From: Lapillicoccus jejuensis
GTDB taxonomy: Bacteria; Actinomycetota; Actinomycetes; Actinomycetales; Dermatophilaceae
Assembly (NCBI RefSeq): GCF_006715055.1
Contig: NZ_VFMN01000001.1
Span: forward strand, 868,001-932,000
Direction: 5' to 3'
Length of the DNA stretch: 64,000 nucleotides
The translations under genes were made by a program, and so were the position numbers. The notes beneath the pieces are model-generated. The model saw only the letters and a list, made by a program, of their open reading frames with translations. It searched no databases and was not told where the DNA came from. This document shows, in pieces, positions 17,654 to 25,879 of this stretch. Position 1 is the stretch's first letter. The number at the start of each line of letters is the position of its first letter.

Positions 17654-17697
17654 CCGCCGATCGTACGAGCGGGTCGCGGGGGCCGAGCGGGCGGGAG

Positions 17698-17790
17698 CGG
17701 AGGCGGACGGGAATCGAACCCGCCTGACCCGGATCCCGGGTCACACCGGTGTTGAAGACCGGGGGGGCCACCAGGCACCCGTACGCCTCC
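17698..17790 (-). tRNA. selC: selenocysteine tRNA (anticodon TCA)
   Basis: On the minus strand a 93-nt sequence runs from GGAGGCGTACGGG to CCCGTCCGCCTCCG. The anticodon stem is CCGGT/ACCGG around the loop CTTCAAC, anticodon TCA (complement of 17753-17755). A long variable arm GACCCGG-gat-CCGGGTC and the T arm GGCGGG-TTCGATT-CCCGTC are clear. The long acceptor-T stack and large variable arm are those of tRNA-Sec, not of an ordinary UGA suppressor. CCA is not encoded. It opens the selC-selA-selB unit. Confidence 0.97.
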
Positions 17791-17899
17791 CCGGCGCCGG
17801 GCCGGCCGGGGCCGGCGGACGTCGCCGCGCGCCCATCCTCGCAGAACGGCGCGACCCGGTCCCGGGGGGTCGGGCCCGGGGTCGACTGGTTACCGTGCG

Positions 17900-18160
17900 G
17901 GTCAGTGTCAGGGTGACTGTCGCCGCTCACGCGGTGGTTGGATCCTGAGCACCTGGTGTCTGGCTCGTAGCGTGCCTGTCGCCTTCGGTCCCCGAGGGCT
18001 GATGTCCATGCGTTGTGCCGGCACCGGGTGTGAAGGAGCCGGCCGGCGTGACTTGATAGGAGCGTGGCGTCGCCCCCACTGAGATGTGTCCGCCGACCGG
18101 CCCAACCGTCCAGTCACTGAGCAGATGCACCTATCGGATCAGGTGCATCGGGTGAGAGGA
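17900..18160 (+). ncRNA. candidate bridge RNA region of the IS110 element
   Basis: IS110 elements encode a structured bridge RNA in the non-coding end upstream of the recombinase. Here the 280-bp leader has several hairpins: GCCTTCGG with CCGAGGGC (near 17977-17998), a GCCGG/CCGGC-rich block (18019-18048), and a perfect 9-bp stem GATGCACCT (18124-18132) with AGGTGCATC (18141-18149). The block CTTGATAGGAGC (18053-18064) nearly repeats CTTGACATAGGAGC at the right junction (19225-19238), as a donor- or target-binding loop would. Limits and fold were not computed. Confidence 0.4.
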
Positions 18161-18170
18161 GGCAACCTCC
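18152..18170 (+). promoter_or_regulatory. ribosome-binding site sequestered in a hairpin
   Basis: The transposase ribosome site GGAGG (18158-18162) is followed by caa and then CCTCC (18166-18170), directly against the ATG at 18171. The two pair perfectly with a three-base loop and would hide the site. Spacing from GGAGG to ATG is 8, so the site is otherwise ideal. Low transposase translation is a likely outcome. Confidence 0.55.
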
Positions 18171-19229
18171 ATGGTTGTTGTTGGCGCGGATGTGCACAAG
18201 CGCACGCACACGTTCGTCGCAGTCGACGAGGTCGGCCGCCAGGCCGGGCAGCGCACGGTCGAGGCCACCACCGCCGGGCACGCGCAGGCGTTGCGGTGGG
18301 CGCGGGAACGGTTCCCCGGTCAGGACCTGACCTGGGCGGTCGAGGACTGCCGGCACCTGTCGGCTCGGTTGGAGCGGGACCTGCTCAGCGCTGGTCAGAA
18401 GGTGGTGCGGGTGCCACCGAAGATGATGGCCGAGCAGCGTCGGGTGGCGCGGACCCGGGGCAAGTCCGACCCGATCGACGCGTTGGCCGTGGCGCGGGCG
18501 TTCCTGCGTGAGCCGTCGCTGCCGGTGGCCTCGCACGACGAGATCTCCCGCGAGGCCAAGCTGCTGGTCGACCGACGAGAGGCGTTGGTGGGTACCCGGA
18601 CCCGCACGATCAACAGCCTGCTGTGGCGGGTGCACGAGCTGGACCCGGCCCACGCCCCGAAGGAGCGGTCGTTGGACAAGGCCAAGCACCAGCAGACGCT
18701 GCGGGCGTGGCTGCTCACGGTGCGCGGGATCGTGGCCGAGCTGGCGTTGGACGAGCTGGACGACGTCATCGCGCTGACCGTGCGGATCAAGGAGCTGCAG
18801 CGCCGGATCGGGGCCCTGGCCCGCCGGCACGCCCCGAGCCTGCTGGCGATGCCCGGGTGCGGGGAGCTGTCCGCGGCCAAGCTGCTGGGCGAGTCCGCCG
18901 GGGTCACCCGGTTCAAGAGCGAGGCCGCGTTCGCCCGCCACGCCGGTATCGCGCCCATCCCGGTGTGGTCCGGCAGCACCGCCGGCCGAGTGCGGATGAC
19001 CCGCTCGGGCAACCGCCAGCTCAACGCCGCCATCCACCGCATCGCGATCACCCAGGCCCGCATGCCCGGCACACTCGGCCGGGCTTACTACGAGAAGAAG
19101 CTCGCCGAGGGCAAGTCGAAGACCGAGGCCCTGCGCTGCCTCAAACGCCGCCTGGCCCGCGTCGCCTTCCACCACCTGACCACCGACCACCACAACCGTC
19201 ACCACGCTGCCCTCCCGGCAGCGGCTTGA
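18171..19229 (+). CDS. IS110-family transposase (DEDD recombinase)
   Basis: Protein of 352 residues. The N-terminal RuvC-like DEDD domain shows D7 in VGADVHK, E58 in WAVEDC, and D100 and D103 in SDPIDA. The C-terminal Transposase_20 part carries SGSTAGRVRMTRSGN with the serine nucleophile expected in this segment (S267 or S269) and LNAAIHRIAITQAR. Length is normal for the family and no frameshift is seen, so it is probably active. The ATG lies right after a CCTCC that can mask the ribosome site. It is in the same direction as selD, 14 bp apart, and may supply read-through transcription to it. Confidence 0.95.
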   Translation: MVVVGADVHKRTHTFVAVDEVGRQAGQRTVEATTAGHAQALRWARERFPGQDLTWAVEDCRHLSARLERDLLSAGQKVVRVPPKMMAEQRRVARTRGKSDPIDALAVARAFLREPSLPVASHDEISREAKLLVDRREALVGTRTRTINSLLWRVHELDPAHAPKERSLDKAKHQQTLRAWLLTVRGIVAELALDELDDVIALTVRIKELQRRIGALARRHAPSLLAMPGCGELSAAKLLGESAGVTRFKSEAAFARHAGIAPIPVWSGSTAGRVRMTRSGNRQLNAAIHRIAITQARMPGTLGRAYYEKKLAEGKSKTEALRCLKRRLARVAFHHLTTDHHNRHHAALPAAA

Positions 19230-19243
19230 CATAGGAGCAACGC

Positions 19244-20269
19244 ATGACGACCACGACCGGCCCCGGCGTCCCGGCCCCCACCACCCGGCGGTTGACCCAG
19301 TACGCCGCCGGCGGGGGCTGCGCGTGCAAGATCCCCCCGGGCGAGCTGGAGGGCATCGTCGCCGGGTTGGCGGGCCCGGCCGACCCGGGCCTGCCCACGC
19401 TGCTCGTCGGCCTCGACGACGGCGACGACGCGGCGGTCGTGCGGCTCGACGAGCGCACCGCGGTCGTCACGACGGCCGACTTCTTCACCCCCGTCGTCGA
19501 CGACGCCTACGACTTCGGCCGGATCGCCGCGACCAACGCCCTCTCCGACGTCTACGCGATGGGCGGGCGGCCGCTCGTCGCGGTCAACCTCGTCGCGTGG
19601 CCGCGGGAGCGGCTGCCCGTCGAGGTGCTCGGCGAGGTGCTGCGCGGCGGCCTCGACGTGGGCCGCGCCGCCGGCTGCCACGTCGCCGGCGGGCACAGCA
19701 TCGACGGACCCGAGCCGACCTACGGGATGGCCGTGACCGGGACCGTGGACCCCGCGCACCTGCTGCGCAACGACGCCGCCGAACCGGGGCTGCCGATCAG
19801 CCTCACCAAGCCGCTCGGCGTGGGCGTCCTCAACAACCGGCACAAGAGCACGGGCGAGGTCTTCGCCCAGGCGATCGCGTCGATGACGACGCTCAACGCC
19901 GCGGCCTCGCTCGCCGCCGTCGCCACCGGGGCCCGCGCCGCCACCGACGTCACCGGGTTCGGCCTGCTCGGCCACCTGCACAAGATGATGCGCGCCTCGG
20001 GGACGACGGCCGTCCTGGACGCGGCCGCCGTGCCCTACCTCGACGGCGCCCGGGAGGCGCTGCGCGACGGCTACGTCAGCGGCGGCACGCGACGCAACCT
20101 CGACTGGGTCCGGCCCCACCTCGAGGCCGGGGTCGGGGAGGACGAGCTGCTCCTGCTCGCCGACGCCCAGACCTCGGGCGGGCTGCTGGTGGTCGGTGAG
20201 GTGCCCGGCTCGCCGGTGGTGGGCGAGACCGTCGCCGCCCGCGACGGCGTCACCGTGGTCGTGCGCTGA
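19244..20269 (+). CDS. selD: selenide, water dikinase SelD
   Basis: Makes selenophosphate from selenide and ATP, the Se donor for SelA. The protein has 341 residues. The N-terminal active-site segment is LTQYAAGGGCACKIPPG with C26 at the catalytic Cys/Sec position, C28 and K29; it is thus the cysteine form and not itself a selenoprotein. DDAAVVRL, TADFFTP, NALSDVYAMGG and GGHSIDGPEP are the ATP/metal motifs of the family. AGGAG is 7 bases before the ATG. The IS110 element lies immediately upstream, so the original promoter may have been displaced. Confidence 0.96.
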   Translation: MTTTTGPGVPAPTTRRLTQYAAGGGCACKIPPGELEGIVAGLAGPADPGLPTLLVGLDDGDDAAVVRLDERTAVVTTADFFTPVVDDAYDFGRIAATNALSDVYAMGGRPLVAVNLVAWPRERLPVEVLGEVLRGGLDVGRAAGCHVAGGHSIDGPEPTYGMAVTGTVDPAHLLRNDAAEPGLPISLTKPLGVGVLNNRHKSTGEVFAQAIASMTTLNAAASLAAVATGARAATDVTGFGLLGHLHKMMRASGTTAVLDAAAVPYLDGAREALRDGYVSGGTRRNLDWVRPHLEAGVGEDELLLLADAQTSGGLLVVGEVPGSPVVGETVAARDGVTVVVR

Positions 20270-20272
20270 GCA

Positions 20273-20307
20273 CCCGCTTTCCCGGCACCTGTCGTCCGGG
20301 AAGCGGG
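20273..20307. terminator. bidirectional terminator between selD and fdh operon
   Basis: CCCGCTTTCCCGG (20273-20285) can pair with CCGGGAAGCGGG (20296-20307), one base bulged, around a ten-base loop. It sits between the convergent stops of selD and the membrane subunit gene. Confidence 0.75.
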
Positions 20308-20314
20308 ATCCCGG

Positions 20315-21418
20315 TCAGGGGGTCGTGGAGCGGGTGCGGGCGTCCATTCGCTCGCGCTGCGGCACGACCGTGTAGCGCGGGTCCTTGGCCGACTCCTGTC
20401 CGGCCTCGAAGATCCCGAACCGCAGGCAGGCCGACCCCGCCACGAGGGCGGCGCCCGACAGGGCTGCGGCGACGCGGCTGCGCCGGCCCAGCGTCGCCGC
20501 CCCGAGCGCCCCGGCGGCGGTGAGCAGCTGGCTCGCCCGCACGAGCGTGCCGGGCCGTCCCTGGTGCAGGGGCTCGGCCGTGATCCCCATCGAGGACTCC
20601 ATGACCCGGGACGCGGCGAGGTCGAGCGCGGCCCCGCCGACGGCGAGGCGCCGGGCGGGCCCGGCCTGGTCGACGGGGCTGCAGATCATCGCCATCCCGC
20701 CCGACGCCGCGGCGGCGGACCCGACGAAGACGAACGGCAGCTCGCGGTGGGCCTCGTGCCAGGTCGGGGTCGCGGTGTCCGAGAGCAGCACGGCGGTGTA
20801 CGACGCCACGGCCGGCGCGACGAGCGCGGCCGCGAGCCCGGCGGGTCGACCGGCCCGCTCGGCCAGCCCGAGCAGCCCGTCGTGCCGGGTCACGGTGCGA
20901 CCGCCCGCGGCAGCGGCGGCGCGCATCAGCGCGGGACGTCCCCCCGGCAGCAGCCCGGCGACCTCGGCGGCGGCGGCCAGCCCGGCCGCGGGCCCGTAGG
21001 CGCTGAGGATCCACGTGCCGACCGACATGGGCGAGGTCGGTTTGGCCACCCGGAGCATGTTGGTGAACCGCGACGGTTTCCCGAGGTCGTGCACGAGAGC
21101 GGCGAACGACAGCCCGATGGCCCCGAGGGCCGTGACCCGGCCCGCCCGACGCAGGGTCGGGCGGTCGGTGAGGTCGGCGCCCGCCCCGAGCAGCGAGGAC
21201 CCGGCGGCGAGCCCGCCGAGGAAGAGGTAGGCCGGGATGTCGGCCTCCCACGGCGACGGCTTGACGACGGGCCGCCCGTAGTACGAGGTGAACTCGGCGT
21301 CGGGCACCATCCGGCGCTCGCCCCCGCGACCGCCTCCGCGACCCCGACGCCGTCCCGCGCCCGCCCCGCGGCGCTCGGCGTCGCGACGACCCGCTCGGGT
21401 CTCCTCGACCGCGCTCAT
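20315..21418 (-). CDS. formate dehydrogenase membrane subunit, NrfD/PsrC family
   Basis: Integral membrane protein of 367 residues with about eight to nine hydrophobic helices after an Arg/Gly-rich cytosolic N-terminus. The first membrane segment is marked by IPAYLFLGGLAAGSSLLGAG, the NrfD signature, and later LVHDLGKPSRFTNMLRV and KPTSPMSVGTW. NrfD proteins anchor iron-sulfur/molybdopterin modules and pass electrons to menaquinone without heme. It overlaps the iron-sulfur subunit gene by ATGA (21415-21418). It replaces the cytochrome b gamma subunit found in E. coli Fdn. Confidence 0.92.
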   Translation of the reverse strand: MSAVEETRAGRRDAERRGAGAGRRRGRGGGRGGERRMVPDAEFTSYYGRPVVKPSPWEADIPAYLFLGGLAAGSSLLGAGADLTDRPTLRRAGRVTALGAIGLSFAALVHDLGKPSRFTNMLRVAKPTSPMSVGTWILSAYGPAAGLAAAAEVAGLLPGGRPALMRAAAAAGGRTVTRHDGLLGLAERAGRPAGLAAALVAPAVASYTAVLLSDTATPTWHEAHRELPFVFVGSAAAASGGMAMICSPVDQAGPARRLAVGGAALDLAASRVMESSMGITAEPLHQGRPGTLVRASQLLTAAGALGAATLGRRSRVAAALSGAALVAGSACLRFGIFEAGQESAKDPRYTVVPQRERMDARTRSTTP

Positions 21419-22365
21419 CGCCGCCGGCCCAGGAACGACGCGGCGGCCCCGGCGAGCAGCGCGAGCGCGGCCAGCCCGGCCCGCCCGGCCATCGCCGGCA
21501 GGTCGCGGGTCGTGACGACCGGGTCCGGCGGCAGGCCGTAGACCTCGGGGTCGTCGAGCAGCAGGAAGAACGCGCCGGCGCCGCCGACCCCGTCCTGCGG
21601 GTCGGCGCCGTACAGCCGCGCGTCCGTGACGCCCTGCTCGTGCAGCGTCGCCACCCGCGCGGCGGCCCGCTCGCGCAGCTCGTCGACGTCGCCGAACTGG
21701 ATCGACTGGGTCGGGCACGCCTGCGCGCAGGCCGGCGTCGCCCCCGCGCCGATCCGGTCGTAGCACAGGGTGCACTTCTGGGCGATCCCGACGTTCTTCA
21801 GGCCCTTCGGTCCGGTCCGGCGCTCGATGACGCCGTACGGGCAGGCGGGGACGCAGTAGCCGCAGCCGTTGCAGATGTCGTCCTGGACGACGACGGTGCC
21901 GAACTCGGTGCGGAAGAGCGACCCGGTCGGGCAGACGTCGAGGCAGGCCGCGTGGGTGCAGTGCTTGCAGACGTCGGAGGACATCAGCCAGCGGAAGTCC
22001 TCGCGCTCCGTGGTCGGCGCGGCCGCGTCGTCGGCGCCGGCGTCGCGCAGCGTCGGCATCCCCAGCGCGACGGGCTCGCGGACGAGCCCGGCCTCCTGCT
22101 TCCCGGCGCTGCGGGCCGGCTGCTCGACGAAGGCGACGTGCCGCCAGGTGCTCGCGCCGAGCCCACCGGTGTTGTCGTAGGACTGACCGAGCAGCGACAA
22201 CCCGTCCTCGGGGACGCCGTTCCACTCCTTGCACGCGACCTCGCAGGCCTTGCAGCCGATGCAGATCGTCGTGTCGGTGAAGAACCCCTTGCGCGGCTGG
22301 GCCTGCCAGCCCGCGTCCGGTCCGGGGTCGCTCGGTCCCGACAGCTGGTCGGCCAGGCTCGTCAT
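21415..22365 (-). CDS. formate dehydrogenase iron-sulfur subunit
   Basis: Ferredoxin-like subunit of 316 residues with four [4Fe-4S] motifs: CIGCKACEVAC, CKHCTHAACLDVC, CNGCGYCVPAC, and CTLC with a later CAQAC. A C-terminal hydrophobic helix near 290-310 holds it to the membrane. It passes electrons from the molybdopterin subunit to the NrfD-type subunit. ATG 22365 has GGAGGA upstream and overlaps the catalytic subunit stop by ATGA (22362-22365); its stop overlaps the next start in the same way, so all three are translationally coupled. Confidence 0.95.
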   Translation of the reverse strand: MTSLADQLSGPSDPGPDAGWQAQPRKGFFTDTTICIGCKACEVACKEWNGVPEDGLSLLGQSYDNTGGLGASTWRHVAFVEQPARSAGKQEAGLVREPVALGMPTLRDAGADDAAAPTTEREDFRWLMSSDVCKHCTHAACLDVCPTGSLFRTEFGTVVVQDDICNGCGYCVPACPYGVIERRTGPKGLKNVGIAQKCTLCYDRIGAGATPACAQACPTQSIQFGDVDELRERAAARVATLHEQGVTDARLYGADPQDGVGGAGAFFLLLDDPEVYGLPPDPVVTTRDLPAMAGRAGLAALALLAGAAASFLGRRR

Positions 22366-25300
22366 GCGGGTCCTCCACCCTCGTGCACCCCGTGCTGGAC
22401 GTCGGGACGGGCCGGCGTGCGTTGCTCGTTGCCCGTCTCGACGGTGATGCCCGCCCGCCGCTGGTAGGCGGCGACGTAGTCCAGCAGGGCCGGACCCGTG
22501 GGCCGGCGACCGGGCTGGATGTCGCACGAGGCGACCTTCGACTCCTGGATGTGGACGTTGGCGTCCAGCGTCACCCCGAAGAGGTCGTTGGCCGAGTCGC
22601 CCGAGACGAGGGCGCCCTCGCCGCCGACGCCCCAGTGGTAGGGCAGCCCGACCTGGTGCACCGTGCGCCCGCCGACGGTCAGCGCGCTCATCCGGTCGGT
22701 GACGAGCACGCGCGCCTCGATGGCCGTGCGGGCCGAGACGATGGTCGCCCACCCGAGGTGCTCCAACCCGCGCTCGCGCGCCAGCTCCGGGGAGACCTCG
22801 CAGAAGAACTCCGGCTGGAGCTCGGACAGGTAGGGCAGCCACCGGCTCATCCCGCCCGCCGTGTGGTGCTCGGTGAGCCGGTACGTCGTGAAGACGTAGG
22901 GGAAGACGTCGGCGTGCGGCTCGGTGCCGGACGGGTTCTGCAGGTTGTCCGTCCGCTTGAAGACCTGCCGCGTCGGGTTCGACTGCTGGGAGTACAGCGG
23001 GTTGGCGACCGGGGACTCCTGCGGCTCGTAGTGCGCCGGCAGCGGCCCGTCGAGCAGCCCGCTCGGGGCGAAGAGCCACGCCTTGCCGTCGGCCTGCATG
23101 ATGAACGGGTCGTCGCCGGCCAACCCCTCGGGGCCGCCCTGCCCCTCCCGCGGCCGGTACGACGGCGCCTTGTCGAGGACGAAGTCGGGCACGTCGTGGC
23201 CGGTCCAGGTCCCCTTCTCCTCGTCCCACCACACGTAGGCCTTGCGCTCGCTCCACGGCCGGCCCTGCGGGTCGGCGGAGGCGCGGTTGTACAGGATGCG
23301 CCGGTTGGCCGGCCAGGCCCAGCCCCACTCGGGGGCGACCCACGACTGCTCGCTGCCGGGCTTGCGACGGGCCGCCTGGTTGACCTCGTCCGCGTAGACG
23401 CCGGTGTAGATCCAGCAGCCGCCGGCGGTGCTCCCGTCGGCCTTCATGTCGGTGTACGACGCCAGCGCCCGCCCGGCCTTCTCGCCGGTCAGGTGCGTGC
23501 CGTTGACCTCGCGCAGGACGGCGTCGGCGGACGGGTCTCCGTGCTCGTCGACGGGGTAGTCCCAGGTGAGGTCGAGGACGGCGCGGTCGCGCTCCAGCTC
23601 GGAGCCGGCCAGCCGCTCACGGATCTTCCGCCCCAGCGTGTAGAAGAAGTGCAGCTCGCTGCGGGCGTCGTCCGGCGGCTCGATCGCCTTGTGGTGCCAC
23701 TGAAGCATCCGCTGGGTCTGGGTGAACGAGCCGTCCTTCTCGACGTGCGAGGCGGCCGGCATGAAGAAGACCTCGGTGCCGATGTCCTCGGTGACCATCT
23801 CCCCGGTGGCGATCTCGGGACCGTCCTTCCAGAAGGTCGCCGACTCGATGAGCGCGAGGTCGCGCACGACGAGCCACTTCAGCTGCGCCATCGCCAGGCG
23901 CTGCATGCGCCCGTGGGCCGAGCCGACGGCCGGGTTCTGGCCGAAGATCATGTAGCCCTCGACCTTCCCGGCGAGCATGTCCATGACGGTCTGGTAGGTG
24001 CCGTGGTCACCGGTCAGCCGCGGGAGGTAGCCGAAGCCCCACTCGTTGTCGGCGGTGGCGTGATCGCCGTACCAGGACTTGAGCAGGCTGACCGTGTAGG
24101 CGTCGGCGGAGGTCCAGAAGCCCTTCTGGTACGGGCTGCTGATCGTCTCCAGGTAGGCGTCGAGGTCGTCGTGCTCCCCCGCCTTGGGCATCGGCAGGTA
24201 GCCCGGGAGCAGGTTGAACAGCGTCGGGATGTCGGTCGAGCCCTGGATGCTCGCGTGGCCGCGCAGCGCGAGGATCCCGCCGCCCGGGCGGCCCATGTTG
24301 CCCAGGAGCAGCTGGATGATCGCCGAGCCGCGGATGTACTGCACGCCGACCGAGTGGTGGGTCCAGCCGACCGAGTAGACCCACGCGGTCGTGCGGTCGC
24401 GCCCGCTGTTGGCCGTCACGGCCTCGCAGACCTCGAGGAAGAGGTCCTCGGGGACGCCGCAGATGTCGGCGACGACCTCGGGCGTGTAGCGGGCGTAGTG
24501 CCGCTTGAGCACCTGGAAGACGCAGTGCGGGTCCTGCAGCGTGTCGTCGCGCTTGGTGCGGCCGTGCTCGAGGCTCGTGCCGTGCCCGCCGAGCTCGTGG
24601 CCCGCCGCCCGGTCGGACTGCGACCCCTCGTGCTCGTCGCCGGACTGCTGGCCGCCCCCGCCGCCCTTCTTCGCCTCGTCCGGCTCGCGGCTGGACCCGG
24701 CCGCGGCGAACTCCGCGTCGTCGGCGCCGTCGTACCCCCACGTCGTCGTGTCGTAGGTGCCCGTCTGCGGGTCGTAGCCGGAGAAGACGCCGTCGAGGTC
24801 GTCGGTGTCCTGGAAGTCCTCGCGCAGGATCGAGGCCGCGTTGGTGTAGGCGACGACGTACTCCCGGAAGTACTTCTCGTTCTGGAGGATGTAGTTGACG
24901 ATGCCGCCGAGGAAGGCGATGTCACTGCCCGCGCGCAGCGGCACGTGCGTGTCCGCCACGGCCGAGGTGCGGGTGAAGCGCGGGTCGATGTGGATGACCT
25001 TGGCGCCGCGCGCCTTGGCCTCCATGACCCACTGGAACCCCACCGGGTGGCACTCGGCCATGTTGGAGCCCTGGATGACGATGCAGTCGGACTTCTCCAG
25101 GTCCTGCACGAAACCGGTGGCGCCGCCCCGGCCGAACGAGGCCCCCAGACTGGGGACCGTGGCGCTGTGTCAAATACGCGCCTGGTTCTCGATCTGGATG
25201 GCGCCGAGCGCGGTGTAGAGCTTCTTGATGAGGTAGTTCTCCTCGTTGTCGAGGGTCGCTCCTCCCAGCCCGGCGAAGCCGCGGGTACGGCGCAGCGGTC

Positions 25301-25736
25301 GCCCGTGCTCGTCGCGGTCCTCCCAGGTGCGCGCGCGGGTCTCGACGACGCGGTCGGCGATCATGTCGGTCGCCGTCTCCAGGTCGAGGCTCTCCCAGCG
25401 GGTGCCGTGCGGCCGCCGGTAGAGCACGGTCGTCTGGCGGCCCGCGCTGTTGACCAGCTGCTCGCTCGCCGACCCCTTGGGGCACAGACGACCTCGCGAG
25501 ATCGGCGAGTCGGGGTCCCCCTCGATGTGGGTGACCCGCCCGTCCTGCACGTAGACCTTCTGGCCGCAGCCGACGGCGCAGTAGGGGCAGACGCTCTTGA
25601 CCACGGAGTCGGCGTCCTGCGTGCGCGGGCGCTCGGCGCTCGTCGTGGCGGAGCGGACGGCGGCGCCGCGCCCGAGGGGGTCGCCGCCGGTCAGCTGGCG
25701 CACCACCGGCCAGGAGAGGAAGGTCCTGCCTGCCAC
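22362..25736 (-). CDS. formate dehydrogenase catalytic subunit, selenoprotein (TGA = Sec189)
   Basis: Molybdopterin enzyme oxidising formate to CO2; 1124 residues if the TGA at 25170-25172 is read as selenocysteine. A [4Fe-4S] cluster is held by C50, C53, C57 and C85 (VCPYCAVGC, GRLCPKG). The context ENQARI-U-HSATVPSLGASFGRGG aligns with the Sec site of E. coli FdnG. The frame stays open after the TGA, with conserved motifs (MAECHPVGFQWVMEAK, GNMGRPGGGILALRG). A SECIS-like hairpin follows. A Gly/Gln/Asp-rich insertion lies near residues 335-395. No twin-arginine signal was seen, so the active site is probably cytosolic. The GTG start has GGAGGA upstream. Confidence 0.96.
25140..25172 (-). promoter_or_regulatory. 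UGA selenocysteine codon and bacterial SECIS hairpin
   Basis: On the minus strand TGA is followed by 15 bases and a stem GGTCCCCA / TGGGGGCC (complement of 25140-25158) closing a tiny loop that presents G and U (AGTCT). SelB-binding bacterial SECIS hairpins lie just 3' of the UGA within the coding sequence and show a GU in the apical loop at about this distance. The local match and the sel genes nearby support recoding. Confidence 0.85.
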
Positions 25737-25805
25737 GCGTCCTCCTTGCTCCGGCCGGCCGCCCCGGGACGGGGCGGCGGCGGTCCGTCCGTTGCCGCGG
25801 CCAAC

Positions 25806-25831
25806 CTACCCCGCACCTCGCGGGGTCACAC
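25806..25831 (-). promoter_or_regulatory. possible SigB-type promoter of the fdh operon
   Basis: On the minus strand GTGT (complement of 25828-25831), 16 bases and GGGTAG (complement of 25806-25811) resemble the actinobacterial SigB consensus GNNT-N14-16-GGGTAY, with G in place of the last pyrimidine. A CCCCGC-acctc-GCGGGG palindrome (25809-25825) fills the spacer and could be an operator. It lies 70 bp before the GTG start. Confidence 0.35.
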
Positions 25832-25879
25832 CTGCGCCGCCCGGCTCCCAGGCGGTTCCCAGGTCCGGTGCGCGCCCGG

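Larger units (their letters stand above)
17890..19238 (+). mobile_element. IS110-family insertion element (ends approximate)
   Basis: One intact transposase gene with a long non-coding 5' part and almost no 3' part, the layout of the IS110 group (not IS1111). No terminal inverted repeats or target duplication were found, as expected for the family. The right end must lie within a few bases of the transposase stop at 19229, since selD begins at 19244. The left end is placed near 17890 only from the usual length of the non-coding end and could be off by 50-100 bp. The element separates selC from selD. Confidence 0.8.

Noticed and set aside
14126-17755. Very long plus-strand open frame of 1209 codons
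   Set aside because: It is the antisense shadow of selA and selB in high-GC DNA; it has a low-complexity Gly/Arg/Ala composition and no family motifs.
25170-25172. Premature stop that would make the formate dehydrogenase gene a pseudogene
   Set aside because: The TGA is at the Sec position, the frame continues with conserved motifs, a SECIS-like hairpin follows, and selA, selB, selC and selD are all nearby.
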